A DNA stretch of 64,000 nucleotides, taken from the NCBI GenBank assembly GCA_963674685.2, contig CAXXWT010000003.1, positions 744,001 through 808,000 of the forward strand, given 5' to 3'. The notes under the pieces are model-generated. The model searched no databases, was not told the DNA's origin, and worked only from the letters and a program-made list of their open reading frames with translations. Source of the DNA: G963674685 sp963674685. Lineage in GTDB: Bacteria; Lernaellota; Lernaellaia; JACKCT01. Position 1 is the first letter of the stretch, and every line of letters begins with the position of its first letter. The translations under genes were made by a program, and so were the position numbers. This document shows, piece after piece, positions 34,073 to 44,361 of this stretch.

Positions 34073-36399
34073 CGTCCCACCTCCATCGAATCTCGAACAT
34101 TTATCGACGGCGAACCGTAATCCCGCCCGAACCGGACATGCCACAGGGCCTCGTCGCCATGGTAAGCCACGTGCGCCCGCCCCCGGTCGTCGATTTTCAA
34201 AGAGGCATATTTGCTTCCTGAGCTGGTTTTGGGGATGACCGTATTGAACCAGACGCCCTCTTTTTTTGTGGCATAGCCCAGTCCGAGGGACCAGTAGTTG
34301 TAAACGATATGCAAAACAGCCCGGTTATCCATGTCCATGGAAGGACGCGTGTAGGTAATGGCTTCGCCCGCGCCGTCCACGACGTCGATGGCAAACTCAC
34401 CGCTTTGGTTGGTGGAGTACCATACGTAGCCGTTGTAATCGTAATAGGCGATATGGGCCGCGCCGCCGGAATCAATAAGCATATCGCACCCGTCGCCGTA
34501 ATAGTCGACCAGGGTCATATCCCATGAAGAATTCTGACTGGCGCCGTACAGTAATCCCGTCTCGCCGCCGTCGTGATAATAATGGTATCCGCTGTACGCG
34601 ATGTGGATGAGACCGTCGTCGGTGGCGACGATAGCCGGAATCTCCATGTAATTGTCGCTTTCCTCGATGGTCACGCCGACCCAGGCGCCGGATTTGTTCG
34701 TCAGGTATTTTATACGATCCCAACGATAATCCGGCGCGTTGTAAATGATATGAACATGGCCGCCGGAATCCACGTCAATCGCCGTTGATCCCACGCCGTC
34801 GACCTCATCATCTGGAATCTGCTGGATCGCCCAGTCGCCCCGGGCATTCGTGGCGTAATTCACACCCACCAATTCCGGCGAAGAATAACTGATGTGCACG
34901 GCGCCGTAATCATCGACGCAGGAATCCGCGCCGCCCCCGGCGTAATCCGCGTCGTCGATGGTCTCGATTTCCCAGTTTTCGCCGACCTTGCGCGTGAATT
35001 TGAAATCGATGTCGTGGTGATCGTAATAACTGATGAGCGGATTCGACTGATCGTCCAGTTCCAGAATGCAGTTCGCCCCGACGGTCTTTCCCTGATCGAC
35101 GACTTCCACGATAAAACCTTCGCCTTGTCTTTGCGCGCACCAGGCCGAACCAAGACAATAAGTTTCAAACCTGAAATATCCGATGACGAAATTTCCATCG
35201 GCGTCAAACGCGACTACCGGGGGAATTTCGCTATCCTCGGGCCACGTATCGACAACGGACTGCACCCAGTCGCCGCTTTCGTTCGTCACGTAGCTCAAGC
35301 TGGTTTTGCTGCTCATAAACGCGATATGGATACGGCCGTCGTCGTCGACGCCCAGGTCCAAACCGCGCTGCTCACTGGCGACAATATCTTCAACCACCCA
35401 GTCGCCGGATTGGTTCGTGGCGTAACGCATTATCCCATCGGAATAAGATCCGCGCGTCCAGGCGATAAACGCGTGGTCGTTTGCGTCCAGCGCCAGAGCG
35501 ACAGGGTCCACGTAATAGTATTGCGTATCGACCAGTTCAGTCGTCCAGGAAGCGCCCGCGTTCGCGGCGTAATACACCGAGTAATCATAATTGTACGCGA
35601 CGTGGGGATTCCCGCCCGAATCAAGGACCAGGTCGTGATACTTTCCCGCCTGGGAGCCTTCGGCAATAATACTCTCATCCCATGCGCGGCCGTTTGACAC
35701 GCGATAATGGAAAATCAATTCATTGTTTCCCGGATTCCGCGTCAGAAAAGTGATATGCGCGCGATTATCGGCGCCGGCGGCGATGCGGTATTGCATGTCC
35801 TCAAATTCCCCGTCTTCTATACGCTCAAAACTCCACGCCCCGCTCGCGTTCGTTGCGTATACCAACCCCGGTTCTTCCAGGTGACGGTATAACAGATGGA
35901 CATATCCCGCGGAATCGACGGCCATTTTCGGCGTCGCGGCAAAATACGCGACGAGCTGCGACTCCCAGGAGTTGCCGACGGTTTTTTTGTTGAGAAAAAG
36001 GATGCGCGCCTTGGCCGCGGCCATGTACTGCGTTCCGTCGGAAGCGACGGCGAACGTGACGCCGTCTCGTCCGACGGCTCCGCCGTCGATCCATTCGAGA
36101 AGAACCTCCGTATCGTCGTCGAGATCATCGTCGAGATCGTCGTCAATGTCGTCATCGACATCATCGTTCACGTCGTCGTCGAAATCATCATCGGCGTCAT
36201 CGTTTACGTCGTCATCCGCGTCGTCATCCGCGTCGTCGTCAAGATCATCGTCGGCGTCGTCATCGTCGACGTCGTCATCGGGAATCTGGCCGTCGTCGTT
36301 GTCATCGTCATCGTCGTCGCCGCATCCGGCGGAAAACGCAAGACCAAAGACCAAAAGTGCAAAAAAGATAAACCGGGCTATATCACCGCTTTTAAACAT
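34069..36399 (-). CDS. Exported repeat lipoprotein, probable beta-propeller, with Asp-rich linker
   Basis: A 776-residue lipoprotein. The ATG at 36399 (MFKSGDIARF) has GGAG seven bases upstream. The lipobox is FSAGC with Cys at 26, followed directly by GDDDDDD and an Asp/Asn-rich linker to about residue 95. The rest consists of about eleven modules with repeated AHIAYYD-type and YATNQSGDW-type lines, as in the 31670 and 26121 proteins. It forms an ATGA-overlap pair with the 31670 gene. Function unknown: binding or scaffold at the surface is inferred from architecture. Confidence 0.82.
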   Translation of the reverse strand: MFKSGDIARFIFFALLVFGLAFSAGCGDDDDDDNDDGQIPDDDVDDDDADDDLDDDADDDADDDVNDDADDDFDDDVNDDVDDDIDDDLDDDLDDDTEVLLEWIDGGAVGRDGVTFAVASDGTQYMAAAKARILFLNKKTVGNSWESQLVAYFAATPKMAVDSAGYVHLLYRHLEEPGLVYATNASGAWSFERIEDGEFEDMQYRIAAGADNRAHITFLTRNPGNNELIFHYRVSNGRAWDESIIAEGSQAGKYHDLVLDSGGNPHVAYNYDYSVYYAANAGASWTTELVDTQYYYVDPVALALDANDHAFIAWTRGSYSDGIMRYATNQSGDWVVEDIVASEQRGLDLGVDDDGRIHIAFMSSKTSLSYVTNESGDWVQSVVDTWPEDSEIPPVVAFDADGNFVIGYFRFETYCLGSAWCAQRQGEGFIVEVVDQGKTVGANCILELDDQSNPLISYYDHHDIDFKFTRKVGENWEIETIDDADYAGGGADSCVDDYGAVHISYSSPELVGVNYATNARGDWAIQQIPDDEVDGVGSTAIDVDSGGHVHIIYNAPDYRWDRIKYLTNKSGAWVGVTIEESDNYMEIPAIVATDDGLIHIAYSGYHYYHDGGETGLLYGASQNSSWDMTLVDYYGDGCDMLIDSGGAAHIAYYDYNGYVWYSTNQSGEFAIDVVDGAGEAITYTRPSMDMDNRAVLHIVYNYWSLGLGYATKKEGVWFNTVIPKTSSGSKYASLKIDDRGRAHVAYHGDEALWHVRFGRDYGSPSINVRDSMEVGR

Positions 36400-36583
36400 G
36401 GGGGATCTCCGACAACATGCGTTGCATATAAAGATATCGAAATTTTTGACGGACATCGGGCCGATAAGGCATCAACACGCTACCTTTTGCCCCGTGGAAT
36501 AAACCGATTTCAAAAAGAAATCTGCAACAATTGCGACAAACGAATAATAACCTCAAATTGCCCCAAAGGCAAATACCCAAATA

Positions 36584-36710
36584 GGGGAAAGGGGCAAGGG
36601 GAAAGGGGCAAGGGGCAAGGGGCAAGGGGAAAGGTTGGAACGGTTTTCAACCGCGATAGAAAGTGTAGAAGGAGCGGTTTTTCCTATTCATTCAAGCCCG
36701 CTTGCGCGGG
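36584..36710. repeat. Intergenic mosaic repeat C: GGGGCAA runs plus hairpin
   Basis: The gene-free stretch 36400-36746 includes a run (36584-36634) of G-tracts joined by CAA or AAA, with at least eight G4 tracts and strong G-quadruplex potential. Then come a short palindrome near AACGGTTTTCAACCG and a hairpin, CCCGC-TTGC-GCGGG (36697-36710). The 16-mer at 36686-36701 is nearly identical to 4011-4026 of repeat A, and bases near 36670 recall repeat B. No coding potential. Confidence 0.7.
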
Positions 36711-36746
36711 TGATAGATCGAAAACCCGCTCATGATGATATTGGGA

Positions 36747-37424
36747 TCAATCCCTGGACAGGATGATCAAGCGAATCAGGTTCAGGACCGCCACCAGCGT
36801 CGCCGCCACGTAGGTCATGGCCGCCGCGGACAGAACTTTTTTCGCGCCGCCGATTTCCTGCTCCAGTAAAATGCCGTTGTTGCCCAGCGCCTGAATGGCC
36901 CTGGAACTGGCGTTGAATTCCACCGGCAGCGTCACGATATGAAACAGCACGGCGGCGGCGTAAAGAACGATGCCGACCTGTAAAAGGATTCCCGCCTTGA
37001 ATATGAAAGCGCCGATGATCAGCGGGAAAAGAAGCTGGCTGCCCAGGTTGGCTACGGGAACCAGGGTGTGCCGGATGCGCATCGGCGAATATCCCGCAGC
37101 GTCCTGCAGGGCGTGCCCGGCCTCATGCGTGGCGACTCCCACCGCCGCCAGGGAATTGCTGTCTGCCACGTCCGGCGAAAGACGAAGAACCTTCCCCCTG
37201 GGATCGTAATGATCCGTGAGCTTGCCGTTAATTCCCTCGATTCTGACGTCGTGCAAACCTTCTTTGTCGAGCATCAACCGCGCGGCTTGCGCGCCGGTTA
37301 AACCCCGCATGGAAGGAACTTTCGAGTATTTCTTGAAACTGGATTTCACTTTTATCTGCGCCCAGATGCCGAAAATGATCGCCGGAAGCAGTAAAACTAT
37401 CGTCGGATCGTAAAAAAAGCCCAT
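36747..37424 (-). CDS. Zinc-dependent membrane protease, YugP-like
   Basis: A 225-residue inner-membrane protein. ATG at 37424 has GGAG seven bases upstream; a TTG one codon earlier is less likely. The signature ATHEAGHALQ has HExxH at 100-104, the zinc-binding site, after a first hydrophobic segment and a cytoplasmic loop (LTGAQAARLMLD, VRIEGINGKLTDHYDPR) that is typical of the YugP/DUF-type metallopeptidases. Three further hydrophobic segments follow. It stands alone beside repeat C. Role inferred from family: membrane proteolysis of unknown substrate. Confidence 0.88.
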   Translation of the reverse strand: MGFFYDPTIVLLLPAIIFGIWAQIKVKSSFKKYSKVPSMRGLTGAQAARLMLDKEGLHDVRIEGINGKLTDHYDPRGKVLRLSPDVADSNSLAAVGVATHEAGHALQDAAGYSPMRIRHTLVPVANLGSQLLFPLIIGAFIFKAGILLQVGIVLYAAAVLFHIVTLPVEFNASSRAIQALGNNGILLEQEIGGAKKVLSAAAMTYVAATLVAVLNLIRLIILSRD

Positions 37425-37610
37425 CAATTAGCTCCTATAGGTTTAGCGCGCCTGTCTGAAAAGATAATCTCTCCTGCCATATTGTCAATTCATTGCGTAA
37501 AACGGGCTTATTGAAAAAAGGATACGAACGCATAAAATGATCAACAGGATTTTGCGTATTTAAACCTCGATAATCAACGAACGACAATCCAACCACTGGG
37601 CAGGTGACGC

Positions 37611-39632
37611 ATGGATTCCAGGCAGGCGGAAAAAAGAATACAAAACCTCCGCCGGGACATTCAGGAGCATAACAGGCGCTATTACCGGGACGATTCCCCG
37701 ACGGTTACGGACGCCGAATACGACGCTTTGATGCGCGAGCTTATGGATCTGGAAAAGCAGTTTCCTCTTTTGGCGACGCCCGAATCCCCCACGCAAAAAG
37801 TCGGCGCCAAACCGTCCGAAAAGTTTGAAAAATATCGGCACGCGCTGCCCATGCTTTCTCTGGGCAACGCCATGAACGTCGAGGAACTGCGCGATTTCGA
37901 CGCCCGTGTGAAAAAGCGGCTGGAGCTTCTCCCCATGGAAAGCGTGGAGTACTTCGCCGAGCCGAAAATCGACGGCCTGGCCGTGGAACTGGTTTACGAA
38001 AACCGCAAATTCAGCGCGGCGGCGACGCGTGGCGACGGCGGCGTCGGCGAACTGATCACGCAAAATATTCTGACTATCAGCGCCGATCAAATCCCCCGCG
38101 AGCTTCCCGCCGACGCGCCGGATGTGCTGGACGTGCGCGGCGAGGTGTATATGAAAAAGGCCGACTTCGCCGATTTGAACGCCCGCCGCGACCGGGAAGG
38201 GCAGCCCGTTTTCGCCAATCCCCGCAACGCGGCGGCGGGATCGCTGCGCCAGCTCGATCCGAAAATCACCGCCGAGCGGCCCTTATCGATTTTCTGCTAC
38301 GCCGTGGGCCGGACCGGGCCAATGGAATTTTCATCCCAGGAAAAGTGTCTGAAAACGCTTGCCGCCTGGGGCTTTGCAGTAAACGGGGCAGTGAAGCGAT
38401 GCCGTGGCGTTGAAAGCGCCGCAGAGTATTATTCCAAAACCCTGGAAGGCCGGCCGGCCTTGGATTACGACATCGACGGCGTCGTGGTGAAGGTCAACGA
38501 CTTTGCGCTTCAACAAAGCCTCGGCCAGGTCAGCCGAAGCCCGCGCTGGGCCATCGCCGTGAAATTCCCCGCCGAGCAGGTGGAAACCACTGTCAGAGAT
38601 ATCGAAATACAGGTCGGAAGAACCGGAGCTTTAACGCCGGTGGCCAAGCTTGAACCGGTGTTCGTGGGCGGCGTCACCGTTTCCAGCGCGTCTTTGCATA
38701 ACCAGGATGAGATCGAGCGCCTGGACGTGCGCGTGGGCGACGCGGTCATCCTGCAGCGCGCCGGCGACGTGATCCCCGAGGTCGTGCGCGTCCTGATCGA
38801 AAAGCGCCCGGCAAACGCGCAGCCCTTTTCCATTCCCGAAGCCGTGCAAAACAAATGCCCCGTCTGCGCTTCGGATATTCAACGCCTGCCCGGCGAGGTC
38901 GCCTACCGCTGCGTGGGCGCATCGTGCCCCGCGCAGATCGTCGAGGGCGTCAAACATTTCGCCTCGAAGGGCGCCGCCAACGTGGACGGCCTGGGCGACA
39001 AGATCGTGCGGCAGCTTGTGGAAAACAAAATGATCGCCTCACCGGCGGATTTATACACGCTGACCCGCGACCAGTGGGCGTCACTGGAAAGAATGGCGGA
39101 AAAAAGCGCCGACAACATGCTGGCCGCCCTGGAAGCGTCCAAATCCATGGATCTGGCCAGGTTTTTATACGCCCTGGGGATCCGCCACGTGGGCGAAGCC
39201 ACGGCCCGGGCGCTGGCCGACGCCTTCGGCTCCCTTAACGCCGTGCGCGCGGCGAGCGTCGAAAAGCTCGCGGACGTGCCCGATATCGGCGCCGTGGTGG
39301 CTGCGTCCATCCGGGGATTTTTTGACGATCCGAAAAATGACGAGATGGTGCGCAGGCTCGAAGAATTGGGTTTTGCGCCCGCGTGGGAAAAGCAGGAGCA
39401 AGGGCGTTTCGCGGGCATGACATTCGTCCTCACCGGAACGCTGGATACTCTGAAACGTTCGGAAGCCAAGCAGCTTATCCTGGCGCAAGGAGCCAAAGCC
39501 GCGGGCAGCGTTTCGAAAAACACGAGCGTCGTGGTGGCGGGGCGCGACGCGGGATCAAAACTGAGCAAGGCCCGCGAGCTCGGCGTTGAAATCTGGGACG
39601 AAGATCGCTTTATAAAAGAGCTGAAGGAATAA
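37611..39632 (+). CDS. ligA: NAD-dependent DNA ligase
   Basis: A 673-residue cytoplasmic enzyme that seals nicks using NAD+. The adenylation motif EPKIDGLA has the nucleophile Lys at residue 119; an N-terminal Ia domain with RYYRDDSPTVTDAEYD precedes it. Then come the OB fold, a four-Cys zinc finger (CPVC...CVGASC), HhH domains and a C-terminal BRCT domain (FVLTGTLDTLKRSEA, residues 595-673). All modules are present and the length is typical. AGG lies about seven bases before the ATG. Confidence 0.97.
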   Translation: MDSRQAEKRIQNLRRDIQEHNRRYYRDDSPTVTDAEYDALMRELMDLEKQFPLLATPESPTQKVGAKPSEKFEKYRHALPMLSLGNAMNVEELRDFDARVKKRLELLPMESVEYFAEPKIDGLAVELVYENRKFSAAATRGDGGVGELITQNILTISADQIPRELPADAPDVLDVRGEVYMKKADFADLNARRDREGQPVFANPRNAAAGSLRQLDPKITAERPLSIFCYAVGRTGPMEFSSQEKCLKTLAAWGFAVNGAVKRCRGVESAAEYYSKTLEGRPALDYDIDGVVVKVNDFALQQSLGQVSRSPRWAIAVKFPAEQVETTVRDIEIQVGRTGALTPVAKLEPVFVGGVTVSSASLHNQDEIERLDVRVGDAVILQRAGDVIPEVVRVLIEKRPANAQPFSIPEAVQNKCPVCASDIQRLPGEVAYRCVGASCPAQIVEGVKHFASKGAANVDGLGDKIVRQLVENKMIASPADLYTLTRDQWASLERMAEKSADNMLAALEASKSMDLARFLYALGIRHVGEATARALADAFGSLNAVRAASVEKLADVPDIGAVVAASIRGFFDDPKNDEMVRRLEELGFAPAWEKQEQGRFAGMTFVLTGTLDTLKRSEAKQLILAQGAKAAGSVSKNTSVVVAGRDAGSKLSKARELGVEIWDEDRFIKELKE

Positions 39633-39733
39633 CCGCGGCTTAAGATATCTGAAATCCAAAAGATTTATGCGATGTTTGACAAAAGAAGTTTGCGGATTTT
39701 CCCGGCAAGAATCAAAAGATCCCTTTTCGCTAT

Positions 39734-41533
39734 TTACGGAAGCGTCGGAATCTCTTCGGGATCGACATTGTAGGGCAGGTCGGCGACGGCGCGCTTATTA
39801 GGCTTTGTCAACACGGCGTATTTGACGTAAAACTCGATTTTCTCGCCCCCGGCGGCGCTTCGCCATTTTTCTTCATAGGATTTCGCCAGGATATTTCCGG
39901 CGCTTAGCAGAAACCAGGAAGCCGCTTTTTTCGCGGCGTTGACTTCGGAATTTTGACGGACGGATTGCATGGAATCCACTCTCGCCTTTTTCGGCTCGAT
40001 GCCCAGTCGCCGGTTATGGCCTATGATCGTGTAATCCGTGCTGCGCCACGCGCTGTGAACCTCCCCGGCATAAGATTCGGATGCGGGTTTGGGCGACAGG
40101 AGCGTCAGATATAAAATCGTGGAAACTTCCCGGGTTTTATGAACCCGCTGGTAGGACCAGTAGGAATAGACCGGCTCCTGTTTCGTTCGCGGAGTTCGGT
40201 GCAGTTCGCGCTCCCTGTCGATGATGTTGCGGCGGCAACGGTCCAGGTCATCATCCAGATTACGGCGCTCACGATTATGTTCCGAGCGCAGGCGGTCGAT
40301 TTTATCCTCGGCGTTCGACAGGCGCCTGCGCCAGGAATCCTGCTTGTCCGGATCCTTCGGCATATTGCCGGCTATTTGCCTTCTATCCCTTTCCGCCGAG
40401 GACATCTCCCGGGACTGCTGATCGGCTAACCTGGACAGCCGCTTTTCCAGGCGCAATTCGTCGCGCCGTGCATTGGAAAGCCTGTCGGCGGCGTAATCGT
40501 ATTCCGGATTTTGAACCGATTTGTAACCGCTGCGATATTTCTTTGTGAGATTCTCCGGCTTCTCGAAATAATCCGCCTGCTGTCTCACGTCGTTGACAAC
40601 AAATGTCCACAAGGGATTCATTTTACCGGAACGATGCGCGGCGAAAAGATCCTTCGCCTGACTTTCAAGCCGTTTGTCGATCATGCCAATATACGGATTT
40701 CCCGCTTTGTTTTCCGCCTTCACGACGCAGTTTTGCTTCATCTCATCGGCAAGCGCTGTGAAAACTTCGGATTTCAGATTGCTCAGGCCGCTGCCCTCAA
40801 GGTTTTTACCGGCGCGAACAAGCACCAGCAGCGCATGGCCGGGTTTATCTTCGGACAAATGATGTCGCGCAAATTTTTCATAAACATCGGCGAGAATTTC
40901 ATTTGTGTATTGGTAATCCGGGATCAATTCACGCGAAATCAGCAGGGCGCTTTCCGCTTGCAGATAACGTCCTTTTTCCAACTCGTGCGTTGCGCCGTTG
41001 ATAAAGCCCTTGGCGGCCAGATGAAGCCCGCGCAGTCCCCGGGTCTCGTCGCTTGCCAGTTCGGGATCGCGTTTTAACGCCTCGCGAATTTTCGCAGCCG
41101 CATCGTCGAATGAACCTTTGACCGCCGCTTCCGCGGCGTCGCGCGCCATGGCCAGGATTTTGTTTCGCTCCGTTTCGATTTTTTCGGCCGCTTCCTTGTA
41201 TCTCTCGTTGGGATCAACGAAGCGCAGGGATTTTTGCAGCGCGAAATACGCGGCGGTCGGATGCCCGCTTTCAAGCTTTTCCATGGCTTTATCGATCGCC
41301 TGATCCGCGGCGCATCGTTCGGCCCGCCGGTAGCGAAGCATGACTTTCGGATTGTTTTTTAGTTCAGGCTTTTTCTCGAATTGGTAGTCGTATTCCTCGA
41401 CGGCGTCCTGGCAGTTCCCGGCTTTCAGATCTCTGTCGGCGCTCCAGGTCGACAGAAACGCGCACGCGGGAAAAAATGCCGTCAGGAACACGAAAAGAGC
41501 GGCTATGCCGCGATGTCTTGCCGATTTATTCAT
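39734..41533 (-). CDS. Lipoprotein with TPR-like helices and coiled coil, unknown function
   Basis: A 599-residue lipoprotein. ATG at 41533 (MNKSARHRGI) gives a signal peptide ending FFPAC with Cys at 24; the longer start adds an unlikely leader. Residues 35-250 form TPR-like helical repeats (CQDAVEEYDYQFEKKPELK, AKIREALKRDPELA). Residues 350-460 form a strongly charged coiled coil (DELRLEKRLSRLADQQ and on). The C-terminal 130 residues are a mixed domain (YSYWSYQRVHKTREVSTIL). The overall form suggests a periplasmic scaffold attached to a membrane; I know no named family. Confidence 0.72.
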   Translation of the reverse strand: MNKSARHRGIAALFVFLTAFFPACAFLSTWSADRDLKAGNCQDAVEEYDYQFEKKPELKNNPKVMLRYRRAERCAADQAIDKAMEKLESGHPTAAYFALQKSLRFVDPNERYKEAAEKIETERNKILAMARDAAEAAVKGSFDDAAAKIREALKRDPELASDETRGLRGLHLAAKGFINGATHELEKGRYLQAESALLISRELIPDYQYTNEILADVYEKFARHHLSEDKPGHALLVLVRAGKNLEGSGLSNLKSEVFTALADEMKQNCVVKAENKAGNPYIGMIDKRLESQAKDLFAAHRSGKMNPLWTFVVNDVRQQADYFEKPENLTKKYRSGYKSVQNPEYDYAADRLSNARRDELRLEKRLSRLADQQSREMSSAERDRRQIAGNMPKDPDKQDSWRRRLSNAEDKIDRLRSEHNRERRNLDDDLDRCRRNIIDRERELHRTPRTKQEPVYSYWSYQRVHKTREVSTILYLTLLSPKPASESYAGEVHSAWRSTDYTIIGHNRRLGIEPKKARVDSMQSVRQNSEVNAAKKAASWFLLSAGNILAKSYEEKWRSAAGGEKIEFYVKYAVLTKPNKRAVADLPYNVDPEEIPTLP

Positions 41534-41591
41534 CCCGGCATCGTAACAAATGACGGCGGCATGACGCAATGATTAATGCGTCACGCTCAAA

Positions 41592-43163
41592 TTACATATC
41601 CTTCGTGATCAGCCCGTATGCCGAGGCCATCCAATAGGCCACCAGGTAATCGGCGCCGGGATTCACGTGCCTGGGATTATCGGCGCCGCAGGGACCCATG
41701 TGCCAGGGATTGCGCTGCCACAAAAAATCCGTCGTGCACTGGTAGGGCACCGGATACGCTTCCAGAGCCTGCACGTCGACGCCGCCCATGATCTCCTCCA
41801 GCCAGGGCGCCATTTCCTGCAATTCATTGAGAAGAACGGAAATGGGATCCACCGGCGCGTCCGGCGGCTCCACGTAATAGCTGTCGTTGGGCGCGTCGCG
41901 GAATTCGGTGATGTCCTGCAGCATCTGATCGTATTGCGCGTGCCAATAGTCGTCTTCTTCCAGGCCGCTTTGCGTCATGTGAATTAAAGTGAAAAAGGCG
42001 TTGTGGGACAGATCGCAGTGGTAATGCGTTTGCTCGGTGAACACGCGCCGAATAAAAGCATTTGCCTCGCAATAAGGCTTGGACAATCGCATCAGGTTGA
42101 AAAAATTCTGGTGGGCCAGATTCAGGCCGTAGTGCTGCGCGTATCGATTCGTGATCGTGATGTTCATTGCGCGCATCATCGGCCTTCGCGCCGGGTTCGC
42201 CCAAAAATCGAAAATCTCCTTGTAACGCTCAAGGCCGGTTATGTCGTATCCGATCAAAGCCCAATCCTGCTGCATGGCCGGCATGACGCCCGGCGCGGCG
42301 GTTGTCGGGATGCCGTCCACGTCGGTGATCCGCCAGTATTGCTCCATGAGCGCATCGAGAACCTCGGTCACGTCGGCCTCGATCATGGCCTTGATTTCTT
42401 GAGTCTCTTCGTCCCGCTCTTCCCGGAGGACGTCATAGGCCAGGGACATGCCGAAAAACCATCCCGTGTATTGATCGCGGCTGGTGTTGCCTTTCCAGAA
42501 ATCGCCGGCGAACTCGCCTTCATCCAGGCAGTGTTGATATTCGGGCTCCGCGTCGCACCGCGCCTGCACGTCGCCGTAGGCCGGATCGTCCATGGGGCCT
42601 ACGTAGCGGGCGATGAAACCGGGGCGCCCGGTGACGTGAAGGTGCCGGTCCAGGGCGCGGACGGATTTGATGACGTTCTGCTTTGCCTGCTCTTCATTCG
42701 TCACGTGGTAGCGGAACGCCTGAGAGGCCAAATATGTCCCCGTCCATATGCACGAATCGCCGGTTCCGCCATAAGCGGCGACTTCCGTGCGGTTTTCGTC
42801 CGTGAAGGTCACCTCCACCGTGGAGCCGTAATTCGGCTGATGCCACTGCTCGTGCCACAGGTCGTACTCCATGGCCTTTTCGCGCAGGGCGCCCGGCTCG
42901 GGAGTCTCGTCATAAGTCATGTCCAATAGGGGATCGGGATCGCAAATCTCTTCCGTAGTGTCGTCGTCGCCGGTGTCGTCGTCGGCGTCATCATCCGCGT
43001 CATCGTCGGCGTCGTCATCCGCATCGTCGTCCGAGCTTTCCGTATCGTCATCGCCGATGGGCGCGTCCGCGTCGTCGTTGTCGTCATCGTCGTCGCCGCA
43101 CGCGATCTGAGTACAGACTACGCAAAGCGCTAATATCATTAGAAGAAACAGGGATTTTTTCAT
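41592..43163 (-). CDS. Exported lipoprotein with N-terminal Asp-rich linker, paralogue of the 61248 protein
   Basis: A 523-residue lipoprotein. ATG at 43163 has GGAGG seven bases upstream. The signal ends QIAC (Cys 22), then GDDDDDNDD and an Asp-rich linker to about 75. The mature domain is helix- and Trp-rich with blocks GDSCIWTGTYLASQAFRYHVT, PGFIARYVGP and, at the C-terminus, RNPWHMGPCG...GADYLVAYWMASAYG. The same blocks appear in the 61248 protein. I read an alpha/alpha-toroid-like fold, as in some glycan-active enzymes, but I cannot name a family. Here the protein ends right after the last block, without an acidic tail. Confidence 0.75.
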   Translation of the reverse strand: MKKSLFLLMILALCVVCTQIACGDDDDDNDDADAPIGDDDTESSDDDADDDADDDADDDADDDTGDDDTTEEICDPDPLLDMTYDETPEPGALREKAMEYDLWHEQWHQPNYGSTVEVTFTDENRTEVAAYGGTGDSCIWTGTYLASQAFRYHVTNEEQAKQNVIKSVRALDRHLHVTGRPGFIARYVGPMDDPAYGDVQARCDAEPEYQHCLDEGEFAGDFWKGNTSRDQYTGWFFGMSLAYDVLREERDEETQEIKAMIEADVTEVLDALMEQYWRITDVDGIPTTAAPGVMPAMQQDWALIGYDITGLERYKEIFDFWANPARRPMMRAMNITITNRYAQHYGLNLAHQNFFNLMRLSKPYCEANAFIRRVFTEQTHYHCDLSHNAFFTLIHMTQSGLEEDDYWHAQYDQMLQDITEFRDAPNDSYYVEPPDAPVDPISVLLNELQEMAPWLEEIMGGVDVQALEAYPVPYQCTTDFLWQRNPWHMGPCGADNPRHVNPGADYLVAYWMASAYGLITKDM

Positions 43164-43215
43164 GTTTTTCCTCCGCGAGTAGGATGTGCCGGAGCATTGT
43201 TCCGGGCGAATTCGC

Positions 43216-43244
43216 ATAATCAGTCATCGGGCGGACGCCGTCAA
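43216..43244 (-). promoter_or_regulatory. Divergent promoter for the 41592 lipoprotein
   Basis: Reading the minus strand: TTGACG (43244-43239), 17 bases, GATTAT (43221-43216), which is 5/6 and 4/6 to the sigma-70 consensus. It lies 53 bases before the ATG at 43163 and back to back with the next promoter. Confidence 0.45.
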
Positions 43245-43248
43245 TGAT

Positions 43249-43276
43249 TTGTCAACGGATACGCAATGTGTATAAT
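43249..43276 (+). promoter_or_regulatory. Sigma-70 promoter for the 43342 lipoprotein
   Basis: TTGTCA (43249-43254), 16 bases, TATAAT (43271-43276), which is 5/6 and 6/6 to consensus, 65 bases before the ATG at 43342. Confidence 0.65.
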
Positions 43277-43341
43277 TGCGCCCGTTAACGTAGCGCCTTG
43301 ATGAAAAAAGGCATTTAATGACCCAAAATGGGAGAGGAAAA

Positions 43342-44289
<948 letters not shown>

Positions 44290-44316
44290 TCGGTAATAAA
44301 TCAATCAGTGGACTCA

Positions 44317-44348
44317 AGCCCCGGTTCCCAGCGAGCCGGGGCTTTGCT
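44317..44348 (+). terminator. Intrinsic-terminator-like hairpin after the 43342 gene
   Basis: AGCCCCGG (44317-44324), an 11-base loop and CCGGGGCT (44336-44343), then TTGCTAT. The stem is perfect and G+C-rich; the T-tract is short. It separates the lipoprotein gene from the CPBP protease gene. Confidence 0.6.
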
Positions 44349-44361
44349 ATATATCCATAAC

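Noticed and set aside
36429..36467. TAAAGATA and GCCGATAA that look like sigma-28 elements before the 34069 gene
   Set aside because: They lie on the opposite strand to the gene and 23 bases apart, far from the required 11-base spacer.
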